Shown here piece after piece: positions 15,654 to 22,883 of a stretch of 64,000 nt of DNA. Numbering within the stretch: the stretch's first letter is position 1; each line of letters begins with the position of its first letter. A program made the position numbers and the translations under genes. The stretch lies in the NCBI GenBank assembly GCA_964645655.1, contig CAZXZS010000001.1:248001-312000 (forward strand), in the 5' to 3' direction. Source of the DNA: JAGOUA01 sp964645655. GTDB taxonomy: Bacteria; Patescibacteriota; Patescibacteriia; 2-12-FULL-60-25. The notes below the pieces were generated by a model. That model was not told the origin of the DNA and did not search any database. It saw nothing but the letters and a program-made list of their open reading frames with translations.

Positions 15654-15693
15654 CTGTGGGGGCGTGGCCTGTTTTTTCTCCGTGTCTATACCG

Positions 15694-16128
15694 TCAGTCG
15701 CTCAGGACGACCGTCGTCGCCAGACGTCGAACGATCCCTGCCTCCGCCTCGCGGTAGAGGAACTCGTCGTAGCTCCTCGCGAATCTCAGATAGGCCCGCG
15801 CGCTCCACTCCTCCGGGCGATAGGTCCACGGCCTGCGCCTGAACTCAGCTTGCATGCGTCGATCGAGTCGCGGCTTCACCTCTTCGGGCACGCGGAGGGG
15901 CCAGCCGTCTTCGCCGAAAAGCTCGGTGAAGGGAAGGCATTCAGGAAAAAGCTCATCAGGGAACGCCTCCTTCGTGAAGGTCACCCGCTCGACCGCGCCC
16001 TCTGGCCAGTCCTTGCCGGCATTCTCCGGGCGTGTCTCGACCGTGGGTCCGTCCCAGTCTGGCCGTCGCCACGCGGGGATGGAGTCGGTGGCGGGGGCGG
16101 TCGGGATCTTTTCGTTCGAGCCGTTCAT
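15694..16128 (-). CDS. Uncharacterised acidic/aromatic protein, 144 aa
   Basis: Not recognised. The start at 16128 (MNGSNEKIPT) is chosen over 16218 because CCGGAGGG lies 5 bases upstream and the promoter -10 lies at 16172-16177. The protein is soluble and rich in Pro, Trp, Glu and Arg, with a low-complexity N-terminus. The remainder is probably helical (PEEVKPRLDRRMQAEFRRRP, then YLRFARSYDEFLYREAEAGI). There is no signal peptide or membrane segment. It is one of three consecutive, separately promoted accessory genes on the minus strand. Confidence 0.55.
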   Translation of the reverse strand: MNGSNEKIPTAPATDSIPAWRRPDWDGPTVETRPENAGKDWPEGAVERVTFTKEAFPDELFPECLPFTELFGEDGWPLRVPEEVKPRLDRRMQAEFRRRPWTYRPEEWSARAYLRFARSYDEFLYREAEAGIVRRLATTVVLSD

Positions 16129-16171
16129 GCGAGCCCTCCGGTGGTGGCTGGGGAATCTCAATCGATAGGCG

Positions 16172-16200
16172 ATTCTAGCAAGAATCGCTCTAATTGTCAA
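16172..16200 (-). promoter_or_regulatory. Predicted promoter of the 144-aa gene
   Basis: On the minus strand TTGACA-N17-TAGAAT, one of the best sigma-70-like matches in the window. Confidence 0.65.
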
Positions 16201-16209
16201 GAATTGATT

Positions 16210-16241
16210 AAAAAACACCCTCCGGTGGAGGGTGTTTTTTT
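16210..16241 (-). terminator. Terminator of the HU gene
   Basis: ACACCCTCC/GGAGGGTGT with a 3-base loop, flanked by A and T tracts on both sides. It lies one base from the hup stop codon and could act in both directions. Confidence 0.85.
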
Positions 16242-16242
16242 C

Positions 16243-16545
16243 TTACATCGCGGCCGCCTGGTGGCTGTTCTTCAGCGCGTCCTTCAATCCCTTCCCGGCC
16301 TTGAACTTCGGCACCGTGACCGCCGGGATCTGGATCTTCTGGGCGGGGGATTGCGGGTTGACGCCCATGCGCGGGGCGCGGGTCTTGGCCATGAAGGCCC
16401 CGAAGCCGGCAATGTTGACCTCGCCGCCCTTCGAGAGGACCGACGTGATCGTCTCGACGAGGACCTCGACGACTTCTTCTGCCTGCTTCTTGGAAAGGTC
16501 CTGGACGCGTTCCGCGAGCGTGGCGATGAGTTCCGCCTTGTTCAT
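16243..16545 (-). CDS. hup: HU family DNA-binding protein
   Basis: A 100-aa histone-like protein that bends and compacts DNA. The N-terminal helices (MNKAELIATLAERVQDLSKK) and the beta-arm region (GEVNIAGFGAFMAKTRAPRM, then NPQSPAQKIQIPAVTVPKFK) match HU/IHF subunits. The usual RxGRNPxTG arm tip is APRMGVNPQSP here. The last residues (NSHQAAAM) are a short extra tail. The start is preceded by CCCTCCTCCT with no Shine-Dalgarno, as in other core genes here. It is co-directional with rny and truB, with its own terminator. Confidence 0.95.
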   Translation of the reverse strand: MNKAELIATLAERVQDLSKKQAEEVVEVLVETITSVLSKGGEVNIAGFGAFMAKTRAPRMGVNPQSPAQKIQIPAVTVPKFKAGKGLKDALKNSHQAAAM

Positions 16546-16664
16546 AGGAGGAGGGAAAAACCTGAGAGAAGAGTAAATGCGGCCTAAGCGTACCAGATTG
16601 CCCTTAGTTGAGCAATTTTTATCGGGTCGCGTTGTGGATAAGCGGCATGCGTGCCGTCATCGGC

Positions 16665-18251
16665 TCAGCGGGCCACTTCCACCACCCGGGTCTCGCGGAT
16701 CAGGGTCACGCGCACCTCACCGGGGTACTTGAGCTCGCTTTCGATCTTTTTCGCGATGGCGCGGGCCAGCTTTTCGGCAGTGAGGTCGTTCACCTGGCGC
16801 GGGTTCACGAAGACGCGGATCTCGCGGCCGGCCTGGATGGCATACACCTTCTCGACGCCTTCGAACGACTTGGCTGTCCGCTCGAGGTCTTCCAGCCGCT
16901 TGACGTAGAATTCGAGGGAATCCTTGCGGGCGCCCGGACGCGCGCCGGAGATGGCATCGGCGGCCTTCACGATGATCGCTTCGAGCGTCTTGGGCTTGTC
17001 CTCGTGGTGGCCGATGGACTGGTAGCAGATCTCTTCTGGGAAGCCGTACTTCTTCATGATCTGGTAGCCGAGTTCCGGGTGGCTGCCCTGGAGGTCGTGG
17101 TCGACGGCCTTGCCGACGTCATGGAACAAGCCGCCTTTCTTGCAGACGCTCACGTTCGCCCCCAGCTCCTGGGCGAGGATGGCCGCGAGCTGCGCCACCT
17201 CAAGCGAGTGCAGGAGCGCGTTTTGCCCATAACTGGTGCGGAACTTGAGGCGGCCGACGATCTGGGTGAATTTCGGGTCGATTTCTGCGGGGGAAATGCC
17301 AAGCTGGAAGAGGGCGTCCTCGCCGGCCTTGCGAATGTCGACGGCGAGGTCCTTCTTGGCCTCCTCGACGAATTCCTCGATGCGGCCCGGATGGATGCGC
17401 CCGTCCGCGACGAGCTTTTCCAACGAGCGCTTGGCGACCTGGCGACGGATCGGCGAGAATCCGGAGATCGTCACGACGCCCGGGGAATCATCGATGATCA
17501 GCTCGCAGCCCGTGAGCAGCTCGATCGCCTTGATGTTGCGCCCTTCGCGGCCGATGATGCGGCCCTTCATCTCTTCCGTGGGCAATTCGACGTAGGTCGT
17601 GGTCGTTTCGGCGACATGCGAGGCGGCCTGCCGTTGGATCATGGTGGCGAGGAGGTTCTTCGCCTTGCGGTCCAGCTCCTCGCTCGCATGCGTCTCGAGC
17701 TTGTTCAGCCGCGCGAGGAGCGTGTCGGCCTGCTCGTCTTCGATGTCCTTCAGGAGGCGTTCGAGGGCCGCCTCACGGCTGGTTTCGGCGACCCGGCTCA
17801 GCTCGGCCCGCCATTGGGCGGTGAGGGCGTCCGCCTCGGCCTTGCTCGCCTCGATGCTCGCGCGGGTACGCTCGATCTCGGCCTGGCGCGTGTCCATGTC
17901 GAGGAGCTTTTGCGCGAAGGCCTGCTCGCGGGCCACGAGTTCGCCCTGCTGCTGCTTGAAGGTCTCGATCAGGCTCTTTTCTTCGAGGCGTGCCTCTTCG
18001 AGGATCTTGATCGCCTTCTCCTTGGCGCGCTGAAGCACGTCCTGATGCTTTTGCTCGGCGTCTTTCAGCTGCTCTTCCATTTTTGCGAGCCGGCGCGCGT
18101 GTTCCAGCTCCGCTTCCTTCAGGATCTGCAGCGCCTGCTGTTCGGCGCTCGTCTTGTCCACCTGCCCGCGGTAGGCGCGCCAGCCATAGCCGACGGCGCC
18201 CCCGATGCCTATCCCAAATACGCCCGTGAGGATCAAAAAGAGGTAATTCAT
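16665..18251 (-). CDS. rny: Ribonuclease Y
   Basis: A membrane-anchored endoribonuclease that starts bulk mRNA turnover. At 528 aa it matches the family length (about 520). In order: one N-terminal membrane helix (LFLILTGVFGIGIGGAVGYG), a long coiled coil (about 30-200), a KH RNA-binding domain (IGREGRNIKAIELLTG, about 210-220) and an HD phosphohydrolase domain with HSLEV (about 347), HDVGK (about 375) and the later GHHE. The C-terminal domain is complete. It lies downstream of truB in the same direction, 117 bases away. The start follows a run of A and CCCT without a Shine-Dalgarno. Confidence 0.96.
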   Translation of the reverse strand: MNYLFLILTGVFGIGIGGAVGYGWRAYRGQVDKTSAEQQALQILKEAELEHARRLAKMEEQLKDAEQKHQDVLQRAKEKAIKILEEARLEEKSLIETFKQQQGELVAREQAFAQKLLDMDTRQAEIERTRASIEASKAEADALTAQWRAELSRVAETSREAALERLLKDIEDEQADTLLARLNKLETHASEELDRKAKNLLATMIQRQAASHVAETTTTYVELPTEEMKGRIIGREGRNIKAIELLTGCELIIDDSPGVVTISGFSPIRRQVAKRSLEKLVADGRIHPGRIEEFVEEAKKDLAVDIRKAGEDALFQLGISPAEIDPKFTQIVGRLKFRTSYGQNALLHSLEVAQLAAILAQELGANVSVCKKGGLFHDVGKAVDHDLQGSHPELGYQIMKKYGFPEEICYQSIGHHEDKPKTLEAIIVKAADAISGARPGARKDSLEFYVKRLEDLERTAKSFEGVEKVYAIQAGREIRVFVNPRQVNDLTAEKLARAIAKKIESELKYPGEVRVTLIRETRVVEVAR

Positions 18252-18368
18252 AGGGTTTTTTGCTCAGATTCTCGGGTGGTTCAGCCAGCGCGTCCAAACG
18301 TCCAGAGCGATCCGGGAGCCGTGCGAGCGTACCAGATCCCGCCGCCTGCGTCGAGGTGCGGGCGACGT

Positions 18369-19073
18369 TTATCCGTTGGGGCCATTCGGGATGGGGAGAA
18401 GGGCCTTTTCAATCCCTTCGCGGGTCATGCCCTCCCCATTGGCCGCGTCATCGACCATATGCGTCCCGATACGGGTGCGGCGCAGTTCCTGGACGTACCC
18501 ACCGACCCCTAATGCGTTCCCCAAGTCATCGACCAGGCTCCGGATATAGGTCCCCGAAGACACCCGCGCCACGAAGACAAGCCTAGGCCAGGCGAATTCT
18601 TTCAATGTCAGCTCGTACACGGTCACGTCGCGTTCCGGGCGCATCGCTTCGGTGGCCGTGCCGGCGCGGGCGAGCTCGTACAGCTTCTTGCCGCCCCGCT
18701 TGATCGCGGAATAGAGCGGGGCTTTTTGCTTGATGGGGCCGCGGAACCGCTGTAGGGCCGCTTCGATGGTGGCTTCCGTCGGTGGGGTGATGGGCCGCGT
18801 ATCGGTCATGACGGCGCCTTCGCGGTCAAAGGTGTCGGTCCGGGCGCCCAGCCGGGCCTCGATCTCGTAGGTCTTGTCGAGGCCGACCAGGGCCGTGAGG
18901 GCCTTGGTGCCCTTGCCGATCCCCAAAATCAAGAGCCCGCTCGCAAACGGGTCGAGCGTGCCGGCGTGTCCAACGGCCCGAATCCCAAGGGCCTTCCGGA
19001 CCCGGTCCACGATGTCATGGGAGGTTGGGCCGGAGGGCTTGTCTACCAGCAGGAGGCCATCGAGGGAAGTCAT
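18369..19073 (-). CDS. truB: tRNA pseudouridine(55) synthase TruB
   Basis: It makes pseudouridine 55 in the T loop of tRNAs. The catalytic motif GHAGTLDPFASGLL contains Asp41, and the N-terminal LLLVDKPSGPTSHD and the central KTYEIEARLGARTDTFDREG are typical. At 234 aa it is compact: the C-terminal PUA domain of longer TruB proteins appears absent or strongly reduced. In many bacteria truB sits in the nusA-infB-rbfA-truB operon; here it is divergent from infB, with about 80 bases between start codons. A predicted leaderless promoter (19080-19108) ends 6 bases before the start. Confidence 0.95.
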   Translation of the reverse strand: MTSLDGLLLVDKPSGPTSHDIVDRVRKALGIRAVGHAGTLDPFASGLLILGIGKGTKALTALVGLDKTYEIEARLGARTDTFDREGAVMTDTRPITPPTEATIEAALQRFRGPIKQKAPLYSAIKRGGKKLYELARAGTATEAMRPERDVTVYELTLKEFAWPRLVFVARVSSGTYIRSLVDDLGNALGVGGYVQELRRTRIGTHMVDDAANGEGMTREGIEKALLPIPNGPNG

Positions 19074-19079
19074 GTTCGG

Positions 19080-19108
19080 ATTGTATTTGAGCCAAAAAAT
19101 CGGCGCAA
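19080..19108 (-). promoter_or_regulatory. Predicted leaderless promoter of truB
   Basis: On the minus strand TTGCGC-N17-TACAAT, with only 6 bases between the -10 box and ATG 19073. Confidence 0.5.
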
Positions 19109-19114
19109 GCCGCC

Positions 19115-19143
19115 TTGACGGAAGGGGGCCGGCGGCCTACACT
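19115..19143 (+). promoter_or_regulatory. Predicted leaderless promoter of infB
   Basis: TTGACG-N17-TACACT ends 8 bases before ATG 19152, so the transcript would begin within a few bases of the start codon. It is back to back with the truB promoter. Confidence 0.55.
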
Positions 19144-19151
19144 CCCGAACG

Positions 19152-21161
19152 ATGAATGTCACCGAACTTGCCCGCCGGTTGCGCGTCACCCCCCAAGAAC
19201 TCCTCGCCAAGCTCCCCGAGCTCGGCTTTGACGTGGGGGCCCGCGCCATCAAGGTGGATGATCGTGTCGCCGATCAGATCTATAAGAAGTGGATCGAGCA
19301 TGCCCGCCGCGAGCGGTTGCGTGACCAGTTGACCCGCCAGCAGTCTGGCGTGGCCGCCCCCGTGGGAGGCGCCCCGCGGGAGATCGAGCTGCCCCCCGTG
19401 CTTGCCGTGCGTGATTTTGCGGGGAAGCTGAACCTGCCCGTCACCCGCGTCATCCAGCAGCTTATGAAGGCGGGCATCTTGGCGTCGCAGAACGAGCGCA
19501 TCGATTTCACGACCGCCTCGATCATCGCCGAGGAACTTGGCTACGTCGCGAAGCCGGAGAACGCGGACGCCAAGGAGGTCGAAGCCGTCCAGGAGGAAAG
19601 CCGCATCAAGGAAGTGCTGTCGAAGCAGGCGACAGACGGGCTCCAGTCGCGCCCGCCGGTCGTGGTCATCATGGGCCACGTCGACCACGGCAAGACCAAG
19701 ACGCTCGACGCCATCCGCAAGACGAACGTCGTCGAAGGCGAATCCGGCGGCATCACGCAACATATCGGCGCGTACCAGGTCGAAAAGAACGGCCATAAGA
19801 TCACCTTCATCGACACGCCGGGCCACGAGGCCTTTACGGTTATGCGTTCCCGTGGCGCCAAGGTCGCGGACATCGCGGTCCTGGTGGTCGCGGCCGATGA
19901 CGGCGTCCAGCCCCAAACCAAGGAAGCGGCCGATATCATTAAGGCTGCGAAGCTCCCGTTCCTCGTCGCGTTGAACAAGATGGACAAGCCGGAAGCCGAT
20001 CCGAACCGCGTGTTGGGCCAGCTTGCCGAACTCGGCATCACGGTCGAGGAGTGGGGCGGCAAGATCCCGCTCGCCAAGATCTCCGCGAAGACCGGTCTCG
20101 GCATCGACGCGTTGCTCGAAACGATCCTCCTCGTCGCCGACGTCGAACAGGAGCGCATCATCGCGAATCCGCAAGCGCTCGCTGCCGGCACGATCATCGA
20201 ATCGCACGTCGACAAGGGCGAAGGCGCGGTCGCGACCGTCGTGATCCAGAACGGCACCCTCCGCCGCAACGACTGGCTCGGCATCGACGGTGCCGCCTAT
20301 GGCCGCGTGCGTTCGTTGCGCGACTGGCGTGGCCAGGCTGTCGAGGTCGCCGAACCGGGCATGCCCGTGAAGATCCTCGGCTTCAAGATCGCCCCGTCCG
20401 TGGGTGACGTCGTCGAGGTCCCGGAAAACCCCCGTGATCTGGAACAAAAGAAGATCAAGACCTCGCGGCAGGTCGCCGAAACCCTTTCCGCCGCCACGAC
20501 CCAGGCCTCCAGCGAGGAAGCCGCGCAAAAGAAGACCCTCCACGTCATCCTCAAGACCGACGTGCTGGGCTCGCTCGAGGCGCTCCTCGGCATGTTCGAG
20601 AAGATCCGCCACGACCTGGTGGGGATCCAGGTGGTGCAGAAAGGCCTCGGCAACCTCACCGATGCCGACATCGATCGCGCCGCCTCCTCCGAACCCTCCG
20701 TTGTCTACGGCTTCAACGTGATGCTGCCGACGGCCGTCGAAGGCGCCGCCCGCGAAAAGAATGTCGCCTGCAAGACCTACAAGGTCATCTATGAGCTCTT
20801 CGACGATGCCGTGGCCCGCCTGAATGGCCTCCTGCCGCAAGAGAAGGTCGTGGAAGAGCTCGGCAGCTCCGAGGTCGCCGCCATCTTCCGCACCGAACCC
20901 GGCAAGATGATCGCCGGCGTCCGCGTGAAGGAAGGCAAGCTCGTCCTTAACGCCAAGGTGCGCGTCTGGCGCGGCGAGGAGCTGATCGGGGACGGTCTCA
21001 TCGAGACCCTCCAATCCGGCAAGACGAGCGTCAAGGAGCTGGCGGCTGGCCAGGAAGGCGGTCTCCTCTACAAGGGGAAGATCAAGCTCCAGGCCGGCGA
21101 CCGCCTCGACGCGTACACCGAAGAGATGAAGGCCCGCAAGGTGGAGACGTTCCGGGTCTAG
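19152..21161 (+). CDS. infB: Translation initiation factor IF-2
   Basis: A GTPase that brings initiator tRNA to the 30S subunit and drives 50S joining. It has 669 aa, with a short N-terminal part: an IF2_N-like helix module (NVTELARRLRVTPQELLAKL) and a second one near residues 80-130 (LAVRDFAGKLNLPVTRVIQQ). The G domain has GHVDHGKT (175-182), DTPGHE (about 222) and NKMD (about 276). Domains II-IV follow, including the C-terminal beta barrel (KVRVWRGEELIGDGLIETLQ). The usual GHVDHGKTSLLD reads GHVDHGKTKTLD. It stands alone, followed by a terminator, and has no Shine-Dalgarno. Confidence 0.97.
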   Translation: MNVTELARRLRVTPQELLAKLPELGFDVGARAIKVDDRVADQIYKKWIEHARRERLRDQLTRQQSGVAAPVGGAPREIELPPVLAVRDFAGKLNLPVTRVIQQLMKAGILASQNERIDFTTASIIAEELGYVAKPENADAKEVEAVQEESRIKEVLSKQATDGLQSRPPVVVIMGHVDHGKTKTLDAIRKTNVVEGESGGITQHIGAYQVEKNGHKITFIDTPGHEAFTVMRSRGAKVADIAVLVVAADDGVQPQTKEAADIIKAAKLPFLVALNKMDKPEADPNRVLGQLAELGITVEEWGGKIPLAKISAKTGLGIDALLETILLVADVEQERIIANPQALAAGTIIESHVDKGEGAVATVVIQNGTLRRNDWLGIDGAAYGRVRSLRDWRGQAVEVAEPGMPVKILGFKIAPSVGDVVEVPENPRDLEQKKIKTSRQVAETLSAATTQASSEEAAQKKTLHVILKTDVLGSLEALLGMFEKIRHDLVGIQVVQKGLGNLTDADIDRAASSEPSVVYGFNVMLPTAVEGAAREKNVACKTYKVIYELFDDAVARLNGLLPQEKVVEELGSSEVAAIFRTEPGKMIAGVRVKEGKLVLNAKVRVWRGEELIGDGLIETLQSGKTSVKELAAGQEGGLLYKGKIKLQAGDRLDAYTEEMKARKVETFRV

Positions 21162-21171
21162 TGGCCGGAAG

Positions 21172-21195
21172 AACCAGGGATCGCCCTGGTTTTTC
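21172..21195 (+). terminator. Intrinsic terminator of infB
   Basis: AACCAGGG-ATCG-CCCTGGTT followed by TTT, 10 bases after the stop. Confidence 0.85.
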
Positions 21196-21223
21196 GTTGA
21201 GGTCAGGCCGCTTCTTGGATGAT

Positions 21224-21252
21224 TTGCCTTCGTGTCCGGCACGCGCTAGCAT
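21224..21252 (+). promoter_or_regulatory. Predicted promoter of trxA-trxB
   Basis: TTGCCT-N17-TAGCAT, with a predicted leader of about 23 bases rich in pyrimidines. Confidence 0.45.
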
Positions 21253-21281
21253 CACCCTGTTACTCGTTTTCTTCTGCCCGT

Positions 21282-21605
21282 ATGGAACATACCTTCACTG
21301 ACCAGAATTTCGCGCAAGAGGTGCTTTCGTCCCCCGTGCCGGTATTGGTGGATTTTTGGGCCGAATGGTGCGGCCCGTGCCGCGTCATGGGGCCGATCAT
21401 CGAGGAGCTCGCCCATGAGATCGACGCCGCCAAGCTCAAGATCGGAAAGATGAACGTCGACCAGAACATCGAGACGCCAGGCACGTATCGGGTCATGTCC
21501 ATCCCCACGATGCACGTCTTCAAGAATGGCCAGATCGTCGAAACGATCGTCGGGTCGACCTCGAAGGCTGAGCTCCTCAGCAAGCTGAGCCCGTTTTTGG
21601 CGTAG
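21282..21605 (+). CDS. trxA: Thioredoxin
   Basis: A 107-aa cytoplasmic disulfide reductase. The active site is WCGPC within VDFWAEWCGPCRVMGPIIEE, and the cis-proline segment is SIPTMHVFKNG. The family-typical length is about 105. ATG 21282 is chosen (the open frame starts at 21219) because upstream codons do not fit thioredoxin and the start follows a pyrimidine-rich leader. trxB begins 4 bases after its stop, so the two are co-transcribed and form a complete NADPH-thioredoxin system. Confidence 0.97.
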   Translation: MEHTFTDQNFAQEVLSSPVPVLVDFWAEWCGPCRVMGPIIEELAHEIDAAKLKIGKMNVDQNIETPGTYRVMSIPTMHVFKNGQIVETIVGSTSKAELLSKLSPFLA

Positions 21606-21608
21606 GCT

Positions 21609-22544
21609 ATGGGCCCGGTCCAACAGGTCATTATTATCGGTTCCGGTCCTGGCGGCTGGACGGCGGCCATCTATGCGGCGCGTGCCAACCTCGCACCGGT
21701 CCTCTTCGAGGGGCCCGAGCCCGGCGGCCAGCTCATGACGACGACGGACGTCGAAAATTTCCCTGGCTTCATCCAGGGCATCCAAGGCCCTGAGCTGATG
21801 AAGGTCATGCGCGAGCAGGCGAAGCGCTTTGGGACGGACGTCCGCAGCCAACGTGTCAATGCCTTGGCGCGCCAAGCGGACGGGACGTTCCTGGTCACGC
21901 CCGAAAAGGGCGAGCCGCTGGTCGCCAACGCGGTGATCCTCGCGACAGGGGCCACGGCCCGTCGGTTGGGTCTTGAATCGGAAAAGGCCTTGTATGGCAA
22001 GGGCGTTTCGGCCTGCGCCACTTGTGACGGGTTCTTTTTCCGCGAGAAGAAGGTGATGGTCGTAGGTGGGGGCGACAGCGCCATGGAAGAGGCGACGTTC
22101 CTCACGCGTTTCGCCGAAGAGGTGACGATCGTGCACCGCAAGGACGCGTTCCGCGCCTCGAAGATCATGCAGGAACGCGCGCTCCAGAATCCTAAGATCA
22201 AGGTCCTTTGGAACCGTGAGATCACGGAGATCCTTGGCGTTGACGTCGGCCATGTGACCGGGGTGCGCCTACGAGATACGACGGGTGGCGGCCAGGAAGA
22301 GGAGCACCCGATCGACGGGGTCTTCGCCGCGATCGGCCATGAGCCGAACGTGGAACTGGTGAAGGGGTGGGTTGATCTCGACGATCATGGGTACATCCGT
22401 ACCACGCCCGGCACGACCCAGACCAATGTCCCAGGCCTTTTCGCCTGTGGCGACGTCCAGGACCGCCTGTATCGCCAGGCGATCACGGCGGCAGGAACGG
22501 GCTGCATGGCGGCTCTCGAGGCCGAACGGCACCTCGCGCACTAG
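21609..22544 (+). CDS. trxB: Thioredoxin-disulfide reductase
   Basis: An FAD/NADPH flavoenzyme that reduces TrxA. It has 311 aa with FAD-binding IIGSGPGGWTAAIYAARA at the N-terminus, the redox pair CATC (in SACATCDGFFFREKKV), the NADPH-binding VVGGGDSAMEEA and the C-terminal FACGDVQDRLYRQAITAAGT. All key residues are present. It is the second gene of the trxA-trxB operon and ends at a strong hairpin. Confidence 0.97.
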   Translation: MGPVQQVIIIGSGPGGWTAAIYAARANLAPVLFEGPEPGGQLMTTTDVENFPGFIQGIQGPELMKVMREQAKRFGTDVRSQRVNALARQADGTFLVTPEKGEPLVANAVILATGATARRLGLESEKALYGKGVSACATCDGFFFREKKVMVVGGGDSAMEEATFLTRFAEEVTIVHRKDAFRASKIMQERALQNPKIKVLWNREITEILGVDVGHVTGVRLRDTTGGGQEEEHPIDGVFAAIGHEPNVELVKGWVDLDDHGYIRTTPGTTQTNVPGLFACGDVQDRLYRQAITAAGTGCMAALEAERHLAH

Positions 22545-22552
22545 CTCAGGAA

Positions 22553-22586
22553 TACAACAAAGCCCCCAATCGGGGGCTTTGTTGTA
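22553..22586. terminator. Strong hairpin terminator shared by trxB and the candidate RNA
   Basis: A 15-bp perfect stem (TACAACAAAGCCCCC/GGGGGCTTTGTTGTA) with an AATC loop. The U tract is poor (TTGTTGTATT), but the stem is very stable in both directions. Confidence 0.75.
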
Positions 22587-22751
22587 TTGACGCGACCAAC
22601 GCTGGAGCAATCCGCACCCAAGAAACCTTTTCAGAGGAGAGAGCGAGTCCGGAGACCAGCGTCATCCTGCAAAAAGGTTCCATGCTTGTCGTGGATGCGG
22701 ATTGCTGCAGCGCTTGTCAAGGAGGAACGGAACCGAGCGAGTGGCCTTAGG
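22553..22751 (-). ncRNA. Candidate structured non-coding RNA (about 200 nt)
   Basis: This 339-base gap has no supportable ORF. On the minus strand a near-consensus promoter (22758-22786) predicts a start near 22751, and a strong hairpin (22553-22586) ends the unit. Between them is one long imperfect hairpin: TTGAC/GTCAA, CGCTG/CAGCG, AGCAATCCGCA/TGCGGATTGCT and AACCTTTT/AAAAGGTT, closing about 137 nt with internal bulges. Length and rod shape recall 6S RNA, but I cannot confirm 6S consensus positions. T-box, SRP, tmRNA and RNase P signatures were looked for and not found. Confidence 0.4.
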
Positions 22752-22757
22752 GCGGGA

Positions 22758-22786
22758 ACGATAGCAGAGGTTGGGAGGGCTGTCAA
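22758..22786 (-). promoter_or_regulatory. Predicted promoter of the candidate RNA
   Basis: On the minus strand TTGACA-N17-TATCGT. It faces away from vanW and toward the structured region. Confidence 0.5.
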
Positions 22787-22836
22787 GATCTCCAAACTAC
22801 AACAACGTCGACAGGAAAATGAACGTCAGTCCCCTC

Positions 22837-22865
22837 ATTTCACCAGATCCCGCCCGGTCTGTCAA
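22837..22865 (-). promoter_or_regulatory. Second, upstream promoter candidate for the RNA
   Basis: On the minus strand TTGACA-N17-TGAAAT, in tandem with the promoter at 22758-22786 and 19 bases past the vanW stop. The -10 match is weaker (4 of 6). Confidence 0.35.
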
Positions 22866-22883
22866 GGGGCGTCTTTTTTGGCT

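Noticed and set aside
19137..21242. 701-aa minus-strand ORF opposite infB
   Set aside because: Exact antisense of a clear IF-2 gene with repetitive low-complexity residues and no start signals.
22587..22883. Possible T-box, SRP RNA, tmRNA or RNase P RNA in the trxB-vanW gap
   Set aside because: No T-box consensus, no GGAA-tetraloop SRP core, no tRNA-like end or tag ORF, and no GAGGAAAGTCC-type RNase P core could be found; kept only as an unknown structured RNA.
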